A DNA stretch of 64,000 nucleotides from assembly GCF_001514205.1 (NCBI RefSeq), contig NZ_KQ948764.1, positions 443,882 to 507,881 on the forward strand. Reading direction: 5' to 3'. Of this stretch, positions 7,354-18,979 are shown piece after piece (position 1 is the stretch's first letter; each line of letters begins with the position of its first letter). The stretch is from Streptomyces griseoruber (lineage in GTDB: Bacteria > Actinomycetota > Actinomycetes > Streptomycetales > Streptomycetaceae). Both the position numbers and the translations under genes were made by a program. The notes below the pieces were generated by a model, which saw only the letters and a program-made list of their open reading frames with translations, had not been told where the DNA came from and ran no database searches.

Positions 7354-9150
7354 TTGCGCGAGTTCAGCCTTCCGGCTTTGTACGAGGTCCCCGCGGACGG
7401 CAATCTGACCGACATCGTCCGCAGAAACGCCGCGCAGCACCCCGATGTCGCCGTCATCGCCCGCAAGGTGGGCGGCGCCTGGCAGGACGTGACCGCGACG
7501 GCCTTCCTGGCCGAGGTGAACGCCGCCGCCAAGGGCCTCATCGCCTCCGGTGTGCAGCCGGGCGACCGGGTCGCCCTGATGTCGCGCACCCGCTACGAGT
7601 GGACGCTGCTGGACTTCGCGATCTGGTGCGCGGGCGCGGTCACCGTGCCGGTGTACGAGACCAGCTCGCCGGAGCAGGTGCAGTGGATCCTCTCCGACTC
7701 GGGCGCCACCGCGATGATCGTCGAGCTGGACGCGCACACGGCCGCCGTGGAGTCGGTGCGGGACACGCTGCCCGCGCTGAAGCACGTCTGGCAGATCGAG
7801 GGCGGGGGTGTCGAGGAGCTCGGGCGGCTCGGCCAGGGCGTCTCCGACGACACCGTCGAGGAACGCGGCTCGCTCGCCAAGGCGGACGACCCGGCGACCA
7901 TCGTCTACACCTCGGGCACGACCGGCCGGCCCAAGGGCTGTGTGCTCACCCACCGCAGCTTCTTCGCCGAGTGCGGGAACGTCGTGGAGCGGCTGCGGCC
8001 GCTGTTCCGCACGGGCGAGTGCAGTGTGCTGCTCTTCCTGCCGCTCGCGCACGTGTTCGGCCGGCTGGTGCAGATCGCCCCGATGATGGCGCCGATCAAG
8101 CTGGGCACGGTCCCGGACATCAAGAACCTCACCGACGAGCTGGCCGCCTTCCGGCCGACGCTGATCCTCGGTGTGCCGCGCGTCTTCGAGAAGGTCTACA
8201 ACTCGGCCCGGGCCAAGGCGCAGGCGGACGGCAAGGGCGCGATCTTCGACAAGGCGGCGGACACCGCGATCGCCTACAGCCGGGCGCTGGACCTGCCCTC
8301 GGGGCCGTCGCTCGGTCTGAAGATCAAGCACAAGGTGTTCGACCGGCTGGTCTACAGCAAGCTGCGGGCGGTGCTCGGCGGGCGGGGCGAGTACGCGATC
8401 TCCGGCGGCGCACCGCTCGGTGAGCGGCTCGGTCACTTCTTCCGCGGCATCGGCTTCACGGTCCTGGAGGGCTACGGTCTGACGGAGTCCTGTGCGGCGA
8501 CCGCGTTCAACCCCTGGGACCGGCAGAAGATCGGCACGGTCGGGCAGCCGCTGCCGGGCTCGGTGGTGCGGATCGCCGACGACGGCGAGGTGCTGCTGCA
8601 CGGCGAGCACCTGTTCAAGGAGTACTGGAACAACCCCGCGGCGACCGCGGAGGCGCTGGCGGACGGCTGGTTCCACACCGGTGACGTGGGCACCCTCGAC
8701 GAGGACGGCTACCTCAGGATCACCGGCCGCAAGAAGGAGATCATCGTCACCGCGGGCGGCAAGAACGTCGCCCCGGCCGTGATCGAGGACCGGATCCGGG
8801 CGCACGCGCTGGTCGCGGAGTGCATGGTGGTGGGCGACGGGCGGCCGTTCGTGGGCGCGCTGGTCACCATCGACGAGGAGTTCCTGGGCCGCTGGGCCGC
8901 CGAGCACGGCAAGCCCGCGGGGTCCACCGCGGCGTCGCTGCACCAGGACGCGGACCTGCTGGCCGCGATCCAGTCGGCGGTCGACGACGGCAACGCCGCG
9001 GTGTCGAAGGCGGAATCGGTGCGGAAGTTCCGCATTCTCTCCTCCCAGTTCACGGAGGACTCGGGCCATCTGACGCCGTCGCTGAAGCTCAAGCGCAACG
9101 TCGTGGCGAAGGACTTCGCGGCGGAGATCGAAGCGATCTACGCCAAGTAG
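7354..9150 (+). CDS. long-chain fatty acid-CoA ligase (AMP-forming)
   Basis: A 598-residue adenylate-forming enzyme that activates fatty acids to acyl-AMP and then acyl-CoA. The P-loop YTSGTTGRPKG is near residue 185, GYGLTES near 373, DGWFHTGD near 436 and GRKKE near 457, where the hinge to the C-terminal lid lies. The length matches the FACL/FadD15-like subgroup with its large insertions. TTG at 7354 is the start: GAGGAG at 7340-7345 is 8 nt upstream and no ATG is close. It is convergent with the cholesterol oxidase gene (17-nt gap). A palindromic operator candidate lies upstream at 7116-7133. Confidence 0.93.
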   Translation: MREFSLPALYEVPADGNLTDIVRRNAAQHPDVAVIARKVGGAWQDVTATAFLAEVNAAAKGLIASGVQPGDRVALMSRTRYEWTLLDFAIWCAGAVTVPVYETSSPEQVQWILSDSGATAMIVELDAHTAAVESVRDTLPALKHVWQIEGGGVEELGRLGQGVSDDTVEERGSLAKADDPATIVYTSGTTGRPKGCVLTHRSFFAECGNVVERLRPLFRTGECSVLLFLPLAHVFGRLVQIAPMMAPIKLGTVPDIKNLTDELAAFRPTLILGVPRVFEKVYNSARAKAQADGKGAIFDKAADTAIAYSRALDLPSGPSLGLKIKHKVFDRLVYSKLRAVLGGRGEYAISGGAPLGERLGHFFRGIGFTVLEGYGLTESCAATAFNPWDRQKIGTVGQPLPGSVVRIADDGEVLLHGEHLFKEYWNNPAATAEALADGWFHTGDVGTLDEDGYLRITGRKKEIIVTAGGKNVAPAVIEDRIRAHALVAECMVVGDGRPFVGALVTIDEEFLGRWAAEHGKPAGSTAASLHQDADLLAAIQSAVDDGNAAVSKAESVRKFRILSSQFTEDSGHLTPSLKLKRNVVAKDFAAEIEAIYAK

Positions 9151-9167
9151 TCACGCGCGCGGCACGA

Positions 9168-11995
<2,828 letters not shown>

Positions 11996-12145
11996 CGGGG
12001 CCGACCCTATCCAAACCCCGCTCACAGCCGCGCCCGGCCGCGCCTCACAGCCGACGGGGGGATCATGGGCCCACGGGGCGGACAGTGCCGGACAGATCGC
12101 TGCAGAGCGCCACAGGGCGCGCACAGGACAACAGGACGGGCACCG

Positions 12146-13405
12146 GTGGAGATCACGGAAGCGAGACGGCCGCTCACCTGGCTGCTGGCGACCTGGGGCG
12201 TGACCCGGCTCGTCCTGCTCCTGTTCGTCTTCAGGGTGTTCCTCTTCCCCGGTCCGGACGTGACGACCGATGTGTCGTCCATCTACCAGGGCTGGTACGA
12301 GGTGCTGCGCACCGGGAGCTTCCCGCAGGCGGACGTCACCTGGCAGTACCCGCCCGCCGCCGCCCTCGCGATCCTCTCCCCCGCCCTGCTGCCGTTCCTC
12401 GACTACGCGCAGGCGTTCTTCGTCCTGGCCTTCCTGGCCGACCTGGCCGTCCTCGTGCTGCTGCTCAACGCGGGCCTGCGTCCCCGCCGCTCGCCGCGCG
12501 GCGCCTGGATGTGGGTGGCGGGCGTCCCGCTGCTCGGCCCGACGGTCTACGCCCGCTACGACGTGATGGTCACCGCGGTCGCCGTGGCGGCCCTGCTCGC
12601 GGGCGTCCGGCATCCCCGGGTGATGGGCGCGCTCACCGGGTTCGCCGCGCTGCTGAAGGTGTGGCCGGTGCTGCTGCTGGCGGGCGCGGTACGGCGCCGG
12701 GCGTGGGGTGCGGCGGCGGTGACGGGCGCCGCGCTGTCGGCCCTGTTCGCCCTGCTGATGCCGGGCGCCTTCGCCTTCCTCACCTTCCAGCGCGACCGGG
12801 GCACCGAGGTGGAGTCGCTGGGCGCCCTCGTCCTCCACGTGGCCCGGCAGTTCGGCTGGCAGGGGCGGGTGCTGCTGAACTACGGCTCGGTGGAGTTCCT
12901 CGGCCCGTACGTGTCCGTGGTGAGCGACGGGGCGCTGCTCCTGACGGCGGTCGCGTTCGGCTGGCTGCTGCTGTGGCGGCTGACGGCCCGCCGGATCGCG
13001 GCGCACACGCCGGCCGACGCGGCGTTCACGGCCGTCCTGCTCTTCACGGTGACCAGCCGGGTGATCAGCCCGCAGTACCTGGTGTGGCTGGTGGGCCTGG
13101 CCGCGGTCTGCCTGTGCTCCCGCGCGACCCGCATGACCGGCCCCGCCGCACTGGTCCTGGCCGCCTCCTCGGTGACCGTGCTGGAGTTCCCGGTGTACTT
13201 CGCGGACGTCGTCGACAGCACACCGCTCGGAATGGCCCTGCTCTTCGCGCGCAACGGCCTGCTGCTGACCGCCGCGCTGGCCGCCGCCGTACTGCTGTGG
13301 CGCTCGACCGTGCAGGAGCCCGCAGGGGAACGTGTACGCCCCCTGGAGCCCGACGCCGATCAGCCCACCCGCACCGGGGAGACCGCCGCCTCCGCCCCCT
13401 CCTGA
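12146..13405 (+). CDS. GT87 polyprenyl-phosphate mannosyltransferase-like membrane protein (PimE-like)
   Basis: A 419-residue polytopic protein with about ten hydrophobic helices. After the first helix comes a periplasm-facing loop with an acidic motif (FPGPDVTTDVSSIYQGWYE) where GT-C enzymes place their catalytic Asp, and WQYPPAAA is typical of GT87/DUF2029 members. These use polyprenyl-phosphate-mannose outside the membrane, as in late PIM assembly. The GTG at 12146 gives the frame; the ribosome site is weak. A 30-residue hydrophilic tail ends the protein. It is divergent from the PimB-like gene (150-nt gap), so the pair may act in one pathway. The acceptor is inferred. Confidence 0.8.
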   Translation: MEITEARRPLTWLLATWGVTRLVLLLFVFRVFLFPGPDVTTDVSSIYQGWYEVLRTGSFPQADVTWQYPPAAALAILSPALLPFLDYAQAFFVLAFLADLAVLVLLLNAGLRPRRSPRGAWMWVAGVPLLGPTVYARYDVMVTAVAVAALLAGVRHPRVMGALTGFAALLKVWPVLLLAGAVRRRAWGAAAVTGAALSALFALLMPGAFAFLTFQRDRGTEVESLGALVLHVARQFGWQGRVLLNYGSVEFLGPYVSVVSDGALLLTAVAFGWLLLWRLTARRIAAHTPADAAFTAVLLFTVTSRVISPQYLVWLVGLAAVCLCSRATRMTGPAALVLAASSVTVLEFPVYFADVVDSTPLGMALLFARNGLLLTAALAAAVLLWRSTVQEPAGERVRPLEPDADQPTRTGETAASAPS

Positions 13406-13442
13406 CCCCACACGCCCCGCGACACCAGCCCGACGTGCCGGC

Positions 13443-14651
13443 TCAGCCGAGCTGAGCGCGCAGATACGCCTGCCAGTCCGCGGTGAACCGCGGCAGGGAC
13501 ACGCCCAGCACGCTCCGCAGGGCCCCCTCGACCGCCCCCGCCCGCTCCTGGTGCGCCCCGACGGCCCGGTAGAACGCGTCCAGCTTCACCTCGCCCCACC
13601 GCTCGGCGATCATGCGGCAGGCCAGCCAGCCGCCCTCGTAGGCCCGGGCCAGCCGGTCCGGGTCGCCGGAGAAGCCGAAGTCCGCGTCGGTGGGCAGCAC
13701 GGCCGGGAGGCGCCCCCCGGTGACCGCGCCCTGGAGCTCGGTCGCCACCTGGCGCGGGGTGCGCCCGGAGTCGCGGTAGCCGACCCAGTCGGCGTATCCC
13801 TCGGACAGCCACAGCGGGGTGGCCTCGTCGGTGTGGGCGCGGGTGGCCACATGGGTGGTCTCGTGGGTGAGGACGACCTGCCGGCCGAGCGCGCCGAGCA
13901 GGGCGTACGCGTCGGGGTTGACGACCACCCGGTCGGCCGGGAACCGCTTTCTGCCGTCGGCCCCGCCACCGGTCTCGCCGGTCGTCACCGCGGCGATGCC
14001 CCGGTAGGAGGAGGCGGGCGAGCCGAGCAGGGCCGCCATGCCGTCCAGCGACTTCGGTACGAGGACGACGACGTGGCCCGCCCAGTCCGTGCCCCAGGCC
14101 GCCGACACCGAAGGGACGGCGTCGTCGGCGAGATCGGCGAAGGCCCGCAGCGTCGCCGCGCTCTGCCCGGTGCCCAGCACCAGGCTGTGCTCACCGCGCA
14201 CCACGGTCACCGCGCCCTGGTCCCAGAGCTGCTCGGCCGCCTTCTTCGCCGGCCGCTCGGAGATCACGCCCCAGCGCCCGCCCGCGTCCCGGGCCAGCCG
14301 CAGGGTGCGGGCGACGGTGACCGGGGCGCTGTCGTAGTCCCGGATGCGGTAGCTCAGTTCGGCGCCGGCGGTCAGCGCGTCGCCGTCCCGGCGCACCGAG
14401 GTCACCCGGTACGACCAGGCCGCGAGCGGTACGGTCCGCAGCCGGGCGTAGTCCGCGCGGGCGCCGGTGGCGGCGTAGGCGTCGGCGTCGTGGTGCAGGA
14501 CGGCCGCCGCCCGCCGGTCCAGCACCCGCTGCACCTCGGTCCGGGAGGTGTCGGTGGCGGGCCTGCCGCCGCAGCCGACGAGGAAGAGACCGGCGAGCAG
14601 CAGACAGAGACCCGGGACCCCGGATCCGCGCGCCCTCCCACGACCAGCCAT
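13443..14651 (-). CDS. putative lipoprotein zinc metalloprotease (HETTH)
   Basis: A 402-residue lipoprotein: residues 12-27 are a lipoprotein signal with LFLVGC (Cys27). An N-terminal NTF2-like region (about 35-140) is followed by a domain holding HETTH (263-267) and WLSEGYADW, where Glu284 stands about 17 residues later as expected for the third zinc ligand of a gluzincin. It therefore looks like a membrane-anchored extracellular metallopeptidase of the peptidase-MA-like type. Substrate unknown. It is convergent with the GT87 gene and 39 nt downstream of an NlpC/P60 gene on the same strand, in a cell-wall neighbourhood. Confidence 0.78.
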   Translation of the reverse strand: MAGRGRARGSGVPGLCLLLAGLFLVGCGGRPATDTSRTEVQRVLDRRAAAVLHHDADAYAATGARADYARLRTVPLAAWSYRVTSVRRDGDALTAGAELSYRIRDYDSAPVTVARTLRLARDAGGRWGVISERPAKKAAEQLWDQGAVTVVRGEHSLVLGTGQSAATLRAFADLADDAVPSVSAAWGTDWAGHVVVLVPKSLDGMAALLGSPASSYRGIAAVTTGETGGGADGRKRFPADRVVVNPDAYALLGALGRQVVLTHETTHVATRAHTDEATPLWLSEGYADWVGYRDSGRTPRQVATELQGAVTGGRLPAVLPTDADFGFSGDPDRLARAYEGGWLACRMIAERWGEVKLDAFYRAVGAHQERAGAVEGALRSVLGVSLPRFTADWQAYLRAQLG

Positions 14652-14690
14652 CCTCCCGATCGTACGGCCGTCCCCACCGGGGGACCCCGG

Positions 14691-15713
14691 TCAGGGCCGT
14701 GTCACCGAGGACACCGGCATCATCCCGACCGGGTCGTAGCGCACCGGGGCGCCCGGGTACGGGGCGTGGATGACCTGGCCGTTGCCGGCGTACATGCCGA
14801 CATGGCCGGCGTCGGAGCGGTAGGTGACGATGTCGCCCGGCCGGGCCTGGGCGAGCGGGACGCGGCGGCCGGTGTGCGCCTGGGCCTGCGAGGTGCGCGG
14901 CAGGGCCACCCCGGCCTGCGCGTACGACCACTGCATCAGGCCCGAACAGTCGAAGCCGGTGGGCCCGTTGGCGCCCCAGACGTACGGCCTGCCGAGGGCG
15001 GAGCGGGCGGCGGCGAGAGCGGCGGCCGCACGGCCCGAGGCGGGGACGGCGCCGGTGAGGCCGGGCAGGTCGGTGCGGCCGGAGCGGGAGGCCCGGTCGT
15101 AGGCGGCGCGTTCGGCGGCCGGCAGGGCGTCGAGGAGCTGCCGGGCCCGGGCGAGCTTGCGCTCGACGGTCCGCTTGTGGCCGGCGACGGCCTTGCGGCT
15201 CTTCTCCAGCGCGGCGAGCTGCCCGGCCGCCTCGGTGCGCTCCTGGGCGAGTTCGCGCAGCGCGAGCCTGAGCTCCCTGAGTTCGCCCGCCTGGTGGGCG
15301 GAGATCCGGTTCAGGACGGACGCCTTGTCGAGGTAGTCCGCCGGGTCGTCGGAGAACAGCAGGGCCAGGGACGGGTCGAGTCCGCCGGAGCGGTACTGGG
15401 CGCCGGCCAGCGACCCGAGCTGCTCGCGCAGATCGTTGATGCGCCCCTGCTGGCGGGCGATCCGGTCCTGGGCCTGGCGCAACTGCCGGCGCAGGGTGCC
15501 GGCGCGCTCGCCGGCCCGGTTGAAGGCCTCGGTGGCCTGCTCCGCCTCCTCGTAGAGGCGGTCCACCTCGGATCGGGTGTCGTCGTGCGGCGCGGCCGAG
15601 GCCGGTACGGCGGTCAGGGCGCCGAGGGCGGCGGCCGCGGCGGACAGCACACCGAGGGCGCTGACGGCGCCCCGGTCGAACCCGGACGGTGCAAGGCGGC
15701 GATGGGACCCCAC
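14691..15713 (-). CDS. secreted NlpC/P60 peptidoglycan endopeptidase
   Basis: From GTG at 15713 the protein has 340 residues: signal peptide to about residue 41 (ending VPASAAP), a coiled coil from about 45 to 205, and a C-terminal NlpC/P60 domain with Cys246 (FDCSGL), His294 (GHVGMY) and His306 (VIHAP). It cleaves stem peptides, probably D-gamma-Glu/mDAP bonds, as RipA-like enzymes do. GGAAGGAG lies 11 nt before the GTG, and the opening V-x-SHRR matches the paralogue upstream, which fixes the start. The two paralogues are adjacent and in the same direction, suggesting duplication. Confidence 0.9.
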   Translation of the reverse strand: MGSHRRLAPSGFDRGAVSALGVLSAAAAALGALTAVPASAAPHDDTRSEVDRLYEEAEQATEAFNRAGERAGTLRRQLRQAQDRIARQQGRINDLREQLGSLAGAQYRSGGLDPSLALLFSDDPADYLDKASVLNRISAHQAGELRELRLALRELAQERTEAAGQLAALEKSRKAVAGHKRTVERKLARARQLLDALPAAERAAYDRASRSGRTDLPGLTGAVPASGRAAAALAAARSALGRPYVWGANGPTGFDCSGLMQWSYAQAGVALPRTSQAQAHTGRRVPLAQARPGDIVTYRSDAGHVGMYAGNGQVIHAPYPGAPVRYDPVGMMPVSSVTRP

Positions 15714-15809
15714 GGGAAGCCGCGCTCCTTCCACTGGCGGACGAAACGCGGCAGACAGTAGCCCCGTGTCAGGGGGGCGGCCAAAGACCTTCGCGGGCAC
15801 ACAACGTGA

Positions 15810-15843
15810 CGCCCCGCCGCTGACGCAGGTCACCGGCGGGGCG
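15810..15843 (-). terminator. 10-bp GC hairpin between the two NlpC/P60 genes
   Basis: CGCCCCGCCG and CGGCGGGGCG form a perfect 10-bp stem with a 14-nt loop, about 100 nt after the stop of the upstream NlpC/P60 gene and about 95 nt before the next. There is no U-run. It may end the first transcript or be part of the second gene's leader. Confidence 0.45.
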
Positions 15844-15942
15844 GGGGGTCACTTCGGGTTGTCGCAATTCGCCCGTTCGGGCGGTGCCGTGTCCTGATCT
15901 TGGAAGGACCGGGACCTCGGACGGCTCAGGATCCCGGACGGC

Positions 15943-16983
15943 TCAGACGCGGACGCCCCACATGAAGGGGCCGCCGATGGTGCTCATCGACTCGTAGCGG
16001 ACGACGGTGCCGGTGCGCGGCGCGTGCAGGATCTGGCCGTTGCCCGCGTAGAGGCCCACGTGGTGCAGGTCGTTGAAGAAGAACACCAGGTCGCCGACCT
16101 TGAGGTCGCTGGCGGAGTAGATCTTCGTGCCGTAGCTGGACTGCGCCTCGGAGGTGCGCGGGATGGAGACGCCGGCCTGGGCGTAGGCCCAGGAGGTCAG
16201 ACCCGAGCAGTCGAAGGAGGAGGGGCCGGAGGCGCCGTAGACGTACGGCGAGCCGATCTTGGACTGGGCGGCCGAGAAGGCGGCGGCGGCGCGGCCGGAG
16301 GCGGTCCCGGTGTCACCGAGGTCGACGCGCTCGGCGGAGGAGCGGCTGGCGCGGTCGTCCTCGGCGGCGAGCGCGGCCTTCTCCTTGGCGGTGAGGGTGT
16401 TGAGCAGCTTCTGCGCCTGGGCGAGCTTGCTCTGGACGGCCTTCTTCTGCTTGGCCAGCTCGGCGCGGGTGGCCGAGAGGTCCTTGAGCTTGTCGGCGGC
16501 CTCGGAACGCTCCTGCGCGAGCTCGCGCTGCTTCTCCTGGATCTTCTTCAGCGCCTCGACCTGCTGGGCGCTGAGCTGGTCGGCGGTGGACGCCTTGTCC
16601 AGGTAGTCGTCCGGGTTCGACGACAGGAAGAGCTGGAGGGAGGAGTCGATGGTGCCCGTGCGGTACTGGGCGGCGGCCGCCAGGCCTATGGAGTCGCGCA
16701 GCTCGTTGAGCTCCTCCTGGCCGCGGGCGACGTTGTCCTGGATGGTGGAGATCTCCTTCTGGAGCTTCTCCTGCTTCTCCTCGGCCCCGTTGAGCTTCTC
16801 GGTGGCCTGCTCCGTCTCCTCGTAGAGCTTGTCGACCTTCGTCTTCACCTCGTCCTTGCTGAGCTTCTCGCTGGGGGCCGCGTTGGCGGCCTGGGAGCTC
16901 AGCACGACGGCAGCGGCGGCTGCGGTGGTCAGCACGGTCACGCGTGCGCGGCTCGGCTGCTTCGGTCGACGGTGGGACGCCAC
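15943..16983 (-). CDS. secreted NlpC/P60 peptidoglycan endopeptidase (paralogue)
   Basis: From GTG at 16983 the product has 346 residues: signal peptide ending near ANAAP (residue 36), a long Lys/Glu-rich coiled coil (about 40-210), and an NlpC/P60 domain with Cys249 (FDCSGL), His298 (HHVGLY) and His310 (ILHAP). It is a secreted cell-wall hydrolase; the coiled coil may regulate access, as in RipA-type proteins. GAAGGAG lies 9 nt before the GTG. The gene has a 212-nt upstream leader containing a long-range inverted repeat (17089-17154). Its neighbour at 14691-15713 shares the same architecture. Confidence 0.92.
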   Translation of the reverse strand: MASHRRPKQPSRARVTVLTTAAAAAVVLSSQAANAAPSEKLSKDEVKTKVDKLYEETEQATEKLNGAEEKQEKLQKEISTIQDNVARGQEELNELRDSIGLAAAAQYRTGTIDSSLQLFLSSNPDDYLDKASTADQLSAQQVEALKKIQEKQRELAQERSEAADKLKDLSATRAELAKQKKAVQSKLAQAQKLLNTLTAKEKAALAAEDDRASRSSAERVDLGDTGTASGRAAAAFSAAQSKIGSPYVYGASGPSSFDCSGLTSWAYAQAGVSIPRTSEAQSSYGTKIYSASDLKVGDLVFFFNDLHHVGLYAGNGQILHAPRTGTVVRYESMSTIGGPFMWGVRV

Positions 16984-17088
16984 GGAGACGGGCTCCTTCT
17001 TTTGAGTGATCACCCGTGTGGAGGTTCGAGCACCAGACCTTAGTGACCTCGCCGTGATCAGTTCAAATCCCCAGCCACAAAAATCACC

Positions 17089-17154
17089 TCACGCAACGCA
17101 GTTTTTTCACGTAACTCACCTGCTGTGACGCGCGCTTGACCCTACGTTGCGTGA
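17089..17154 (-). repeat. long-range inverted repeat in the leader of the NlpC/P60 gene
   Basis: TCACGCAACG (17089-17098) and CGTTGCGTGA (17145-17154) are exact 10-bp complements separated by 46 nt. They lie in the 212-nt gap before the gene starting at 16983 and could close a structured RNA or form a protein site. Streptomyces cell-wall hydrolase genes often carry regulatory leaders, but I could not match this one to the c-di-AMP (ydaO) aptamer. Confidence 0.4.
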
Positions 17155-17195
17155 CGATCCCGCCAATTCGGTCATTAAACCTGCAACTTCGACCT

Positions 17196-18539
17196 TCAGG
17201 ACAGTCGCTTGAGAAGCATCGCGGAAGCCACGGGTCGGGCACCCGCCTTCGCGACCCCGTCGGCGACCTCGCGGTCGGTCGAGGCGACGATGACCGGTCT
17301 CCCCGGAGGCTCGGCCCGCACCAGCTGCCGGATGAGTTCGTCGGCGGTGACCCCCGCCTTGGAGAACAGCACCCGCACCCCGCGCGGCGGCGCCAGCAGC
17401 ACCGGAGCGGCCAGTTCGGCCCCGTCGAAGACACAGGTGACCTCGGCGCCGGTCTGTGCGGCGAGCGCCGAGAGCTGCCCGAGCAGCCGCAGCCGCTGCT
17501 TCTCCAACGGCATCTGCGGATAGCCGGTCTTGGTCACGTTGTAGCCGTCGACGACCAGATGCGCCTGAGGAAGTGCCAGCAACTGGTCCAGAATGGCCGG
17601 ATCGTGCTCCGACAGGGCACGTGCGGCAATGTCCTTCGGGGTCATTCGCCCCGGTTCGACCGCATCGACCGTTTCCGCCGGGCGGACGGACACCGGCGGC
17701 AGGGCCAGTTCCCGGCGCAGCCCTTGGGCGGCGTCGAGCACGGTGTCCAGCAGCAGCCGTACCCGCATGTCCTCGACGCTGCGCCCCTCACGGGCCGCCC
17801 GCCGGGTGGCCTCCAGGGCCGCCTCGGCCTCCCCCAGGCGCGCCTTGAGCCGCCGGGTCTCGCTCTCGGCGGCGGACACCTGGGCCTGCCCCTCGGCGCG
17901 TACGGCCTCGGCCTCGCCCTGCACCTTGCGCAGGGCCGCCTCGCCGCGCTTGACGTCACTGAGGGCCGAACGCAGCTTGCGGTGAAGCGATTCCGCTTCC
18001 TTCCTGGCGGTCTCCAGCTCGGTGCGCAGCCGTTCGGTGTCCGTGCGGGTCTGCTCGCGCGCCTGCGCCAGCTCCTCGCGCAGCCGCTCCAGTTCGGCCC
18101 GGCTCTCCTCGTCGGCCCGCTCGGCGTCCGCCCGCTGGGCCTCCTCGCCGGCCGCCGTCACCAGCTTCACCCAGCCGGGGGGCCGCAGCACATAGGCCGC
18201 GGCCGCCACGTCGAGCGGGTCCGCGGCCGGGGTCGGCGAGCCGGAGTCCAGAGCGCCGGACAGCTCCGGCTGAGCGTCTCTGAACTTCTCGGCGATGCGC
18301 TGCCGGAACAGCGGATCCGTCTCCAGCGCGGCCGCCATCGCGTTGCCCGCGAACTTCGCCCGGCGATTCGGTGCGAACCGGGCGTACTGCCGCAACTGTG
18401 CCGGTAGTTCGGCGACGGTCAGGCCGCCGAAGCCGTCGGAGACGATCTGCACGACCCGGCGGCGCACGCCGTCGGGCAGCGGACGGTCGAGCATCTCGGC
18501 GGCGCCGTCGCCCGGCCCCCCGCCTGCGCTCTCCACCAT
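17196..18539 (-). CDS. NYN-domain (PIN-like) RNA-binding/nuclease protein with long coiled coil
   Basis: A 447-residue cytosolic protein in three parts: an N-terminal conserved helical region (1-110, with GFGGLTVAELPAQLRQYARF), a coiled coil (about 125-250), and a C-terminal NYN/YacP-like domain starting at HLVVDGYNVTKTGYP near 310. That domain keeps the acidic residues of PIN-type nucleases: Asp in VVDGYNV, CVFDGAE, and STDREVAD. This suggests RNA binding or cleavage, with the coiled coil for assembly. The ATG at 18539 lacks a strong ribosome site. Function in Streptomyces is not established to my knowledge. Confidence 0.85.
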   Translation of the reverse strand: MVESAGGGPGDGAAEMLDRPLPDGVRRRVVQIVSDGFGGLTVAELPAQLRQYARFAPNRRAKFAGNAMAAALETDPLFRQRIAEKFRDAQPELSGALDSGSPTPAADPLDVAAAAYVLRPPGWVKLVTAAGEEAQRADAERADEESRAELERLREELAQAREQTRTDTERLRTELETARKEAESLHRKLRSALSDVKRGEAALRKVQGEAEAVRAEGQAQVSAAESETRRLKARLGEAEAALEATRRAAREGRSVEDMRVRLLLDTVLDAAQGLRRELALPPVSVRPAETVDAVEPGRMTPKDIAARALSEHDPAILDQLLALPQAHLVVDGYNVTKTGYPQMPLEKQRLRLLGQLSALAAQTGAEVTCVFDGAELAAPVLLAPPRGVRVLFSKAGVTADELIRQLVRAEPPGRPVIVASTDREVADGVAKAGARPVASAMLLKRLS

Positions 18540-18576
18540 CCGTCACACCCCAATACCTGTACGGGGCCCGCTCCGC

Positions 18577-18816
18577 TCAGGAGCCGGCGCCCGGCCGATC
18601 CACGAGTTCCACCTGATCCACGGCGTTGCACCAGCGGCACCGCACCGACTCGATGGTCTCACTGACCACCTCGCGCTCCTCCACCTTCGGCTCTCCGGCG
18701 AGGTCGAGGTGCACGTACTCGACGACCTTCGACGAGCGCGTCACGTCGAACCTGGTCAGGTTGCCGCAGAGGGTGCAGCGCCACCGCGTGGTCGCGGTAG
18801 GCAGGGGAACCGTCAT
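18577..18816 (-). CDS. small zinc-ribbon protein
   Basis: A 79-residue protein with two CxxC pairs: CTLCGN near residues 14-17 and CRWCNA near 60-63, spaced as in a zinc ribbon. Between them lies a predicted beta-rich stretch (FDVTRSSKVVEYVHLDL). GAAGGA precedes the ATG at 18816. It is 37 nt upstream of the NYN-domain gene on the same strand, so the two may be co-transcribed and work together on RNA; this is inference from position. No enzymatic motif. Confidence 0.8.
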   Translation of the reverse strand: MTVPLPTATTRWRCTLCGNLTRFDVTRSSKVVEYVHLDLAGEPKVEEREVVSETIESVRCRWCNAVDQVELVDRPGAGS

Positions 18817-18979
18817 CGTGACTGTCCTTCTAGTGTCGGTCTTCCATCAGGGTCGCGCCGGAGGCTCCCCGCTGTGCATGGCTCGTAACCCTACGGCCTG
18901 GCGGGTACTCGCCGCCCATCCGTCCACGGCGGCGAGGCGCACCGGGAGGTTCTGTCCCGTTACGTCATGCTCTGTGTTC

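Noticed and set aside
15714..15942. c-di-AMP (ydaO) riboswitch before the NlpC/P60 gene
   Set aside because: The conserved GGGGGACCCA and ACCGAACCCGUCAG-type blocks are not visible; only a GC hairpin is.
16984..17195. MtrA-type binding sites in the NlpC/P60 leader
   Set aside because: GTCACAG and GTTAC occur, but not as the properly spaced direct repeats that would be needed.
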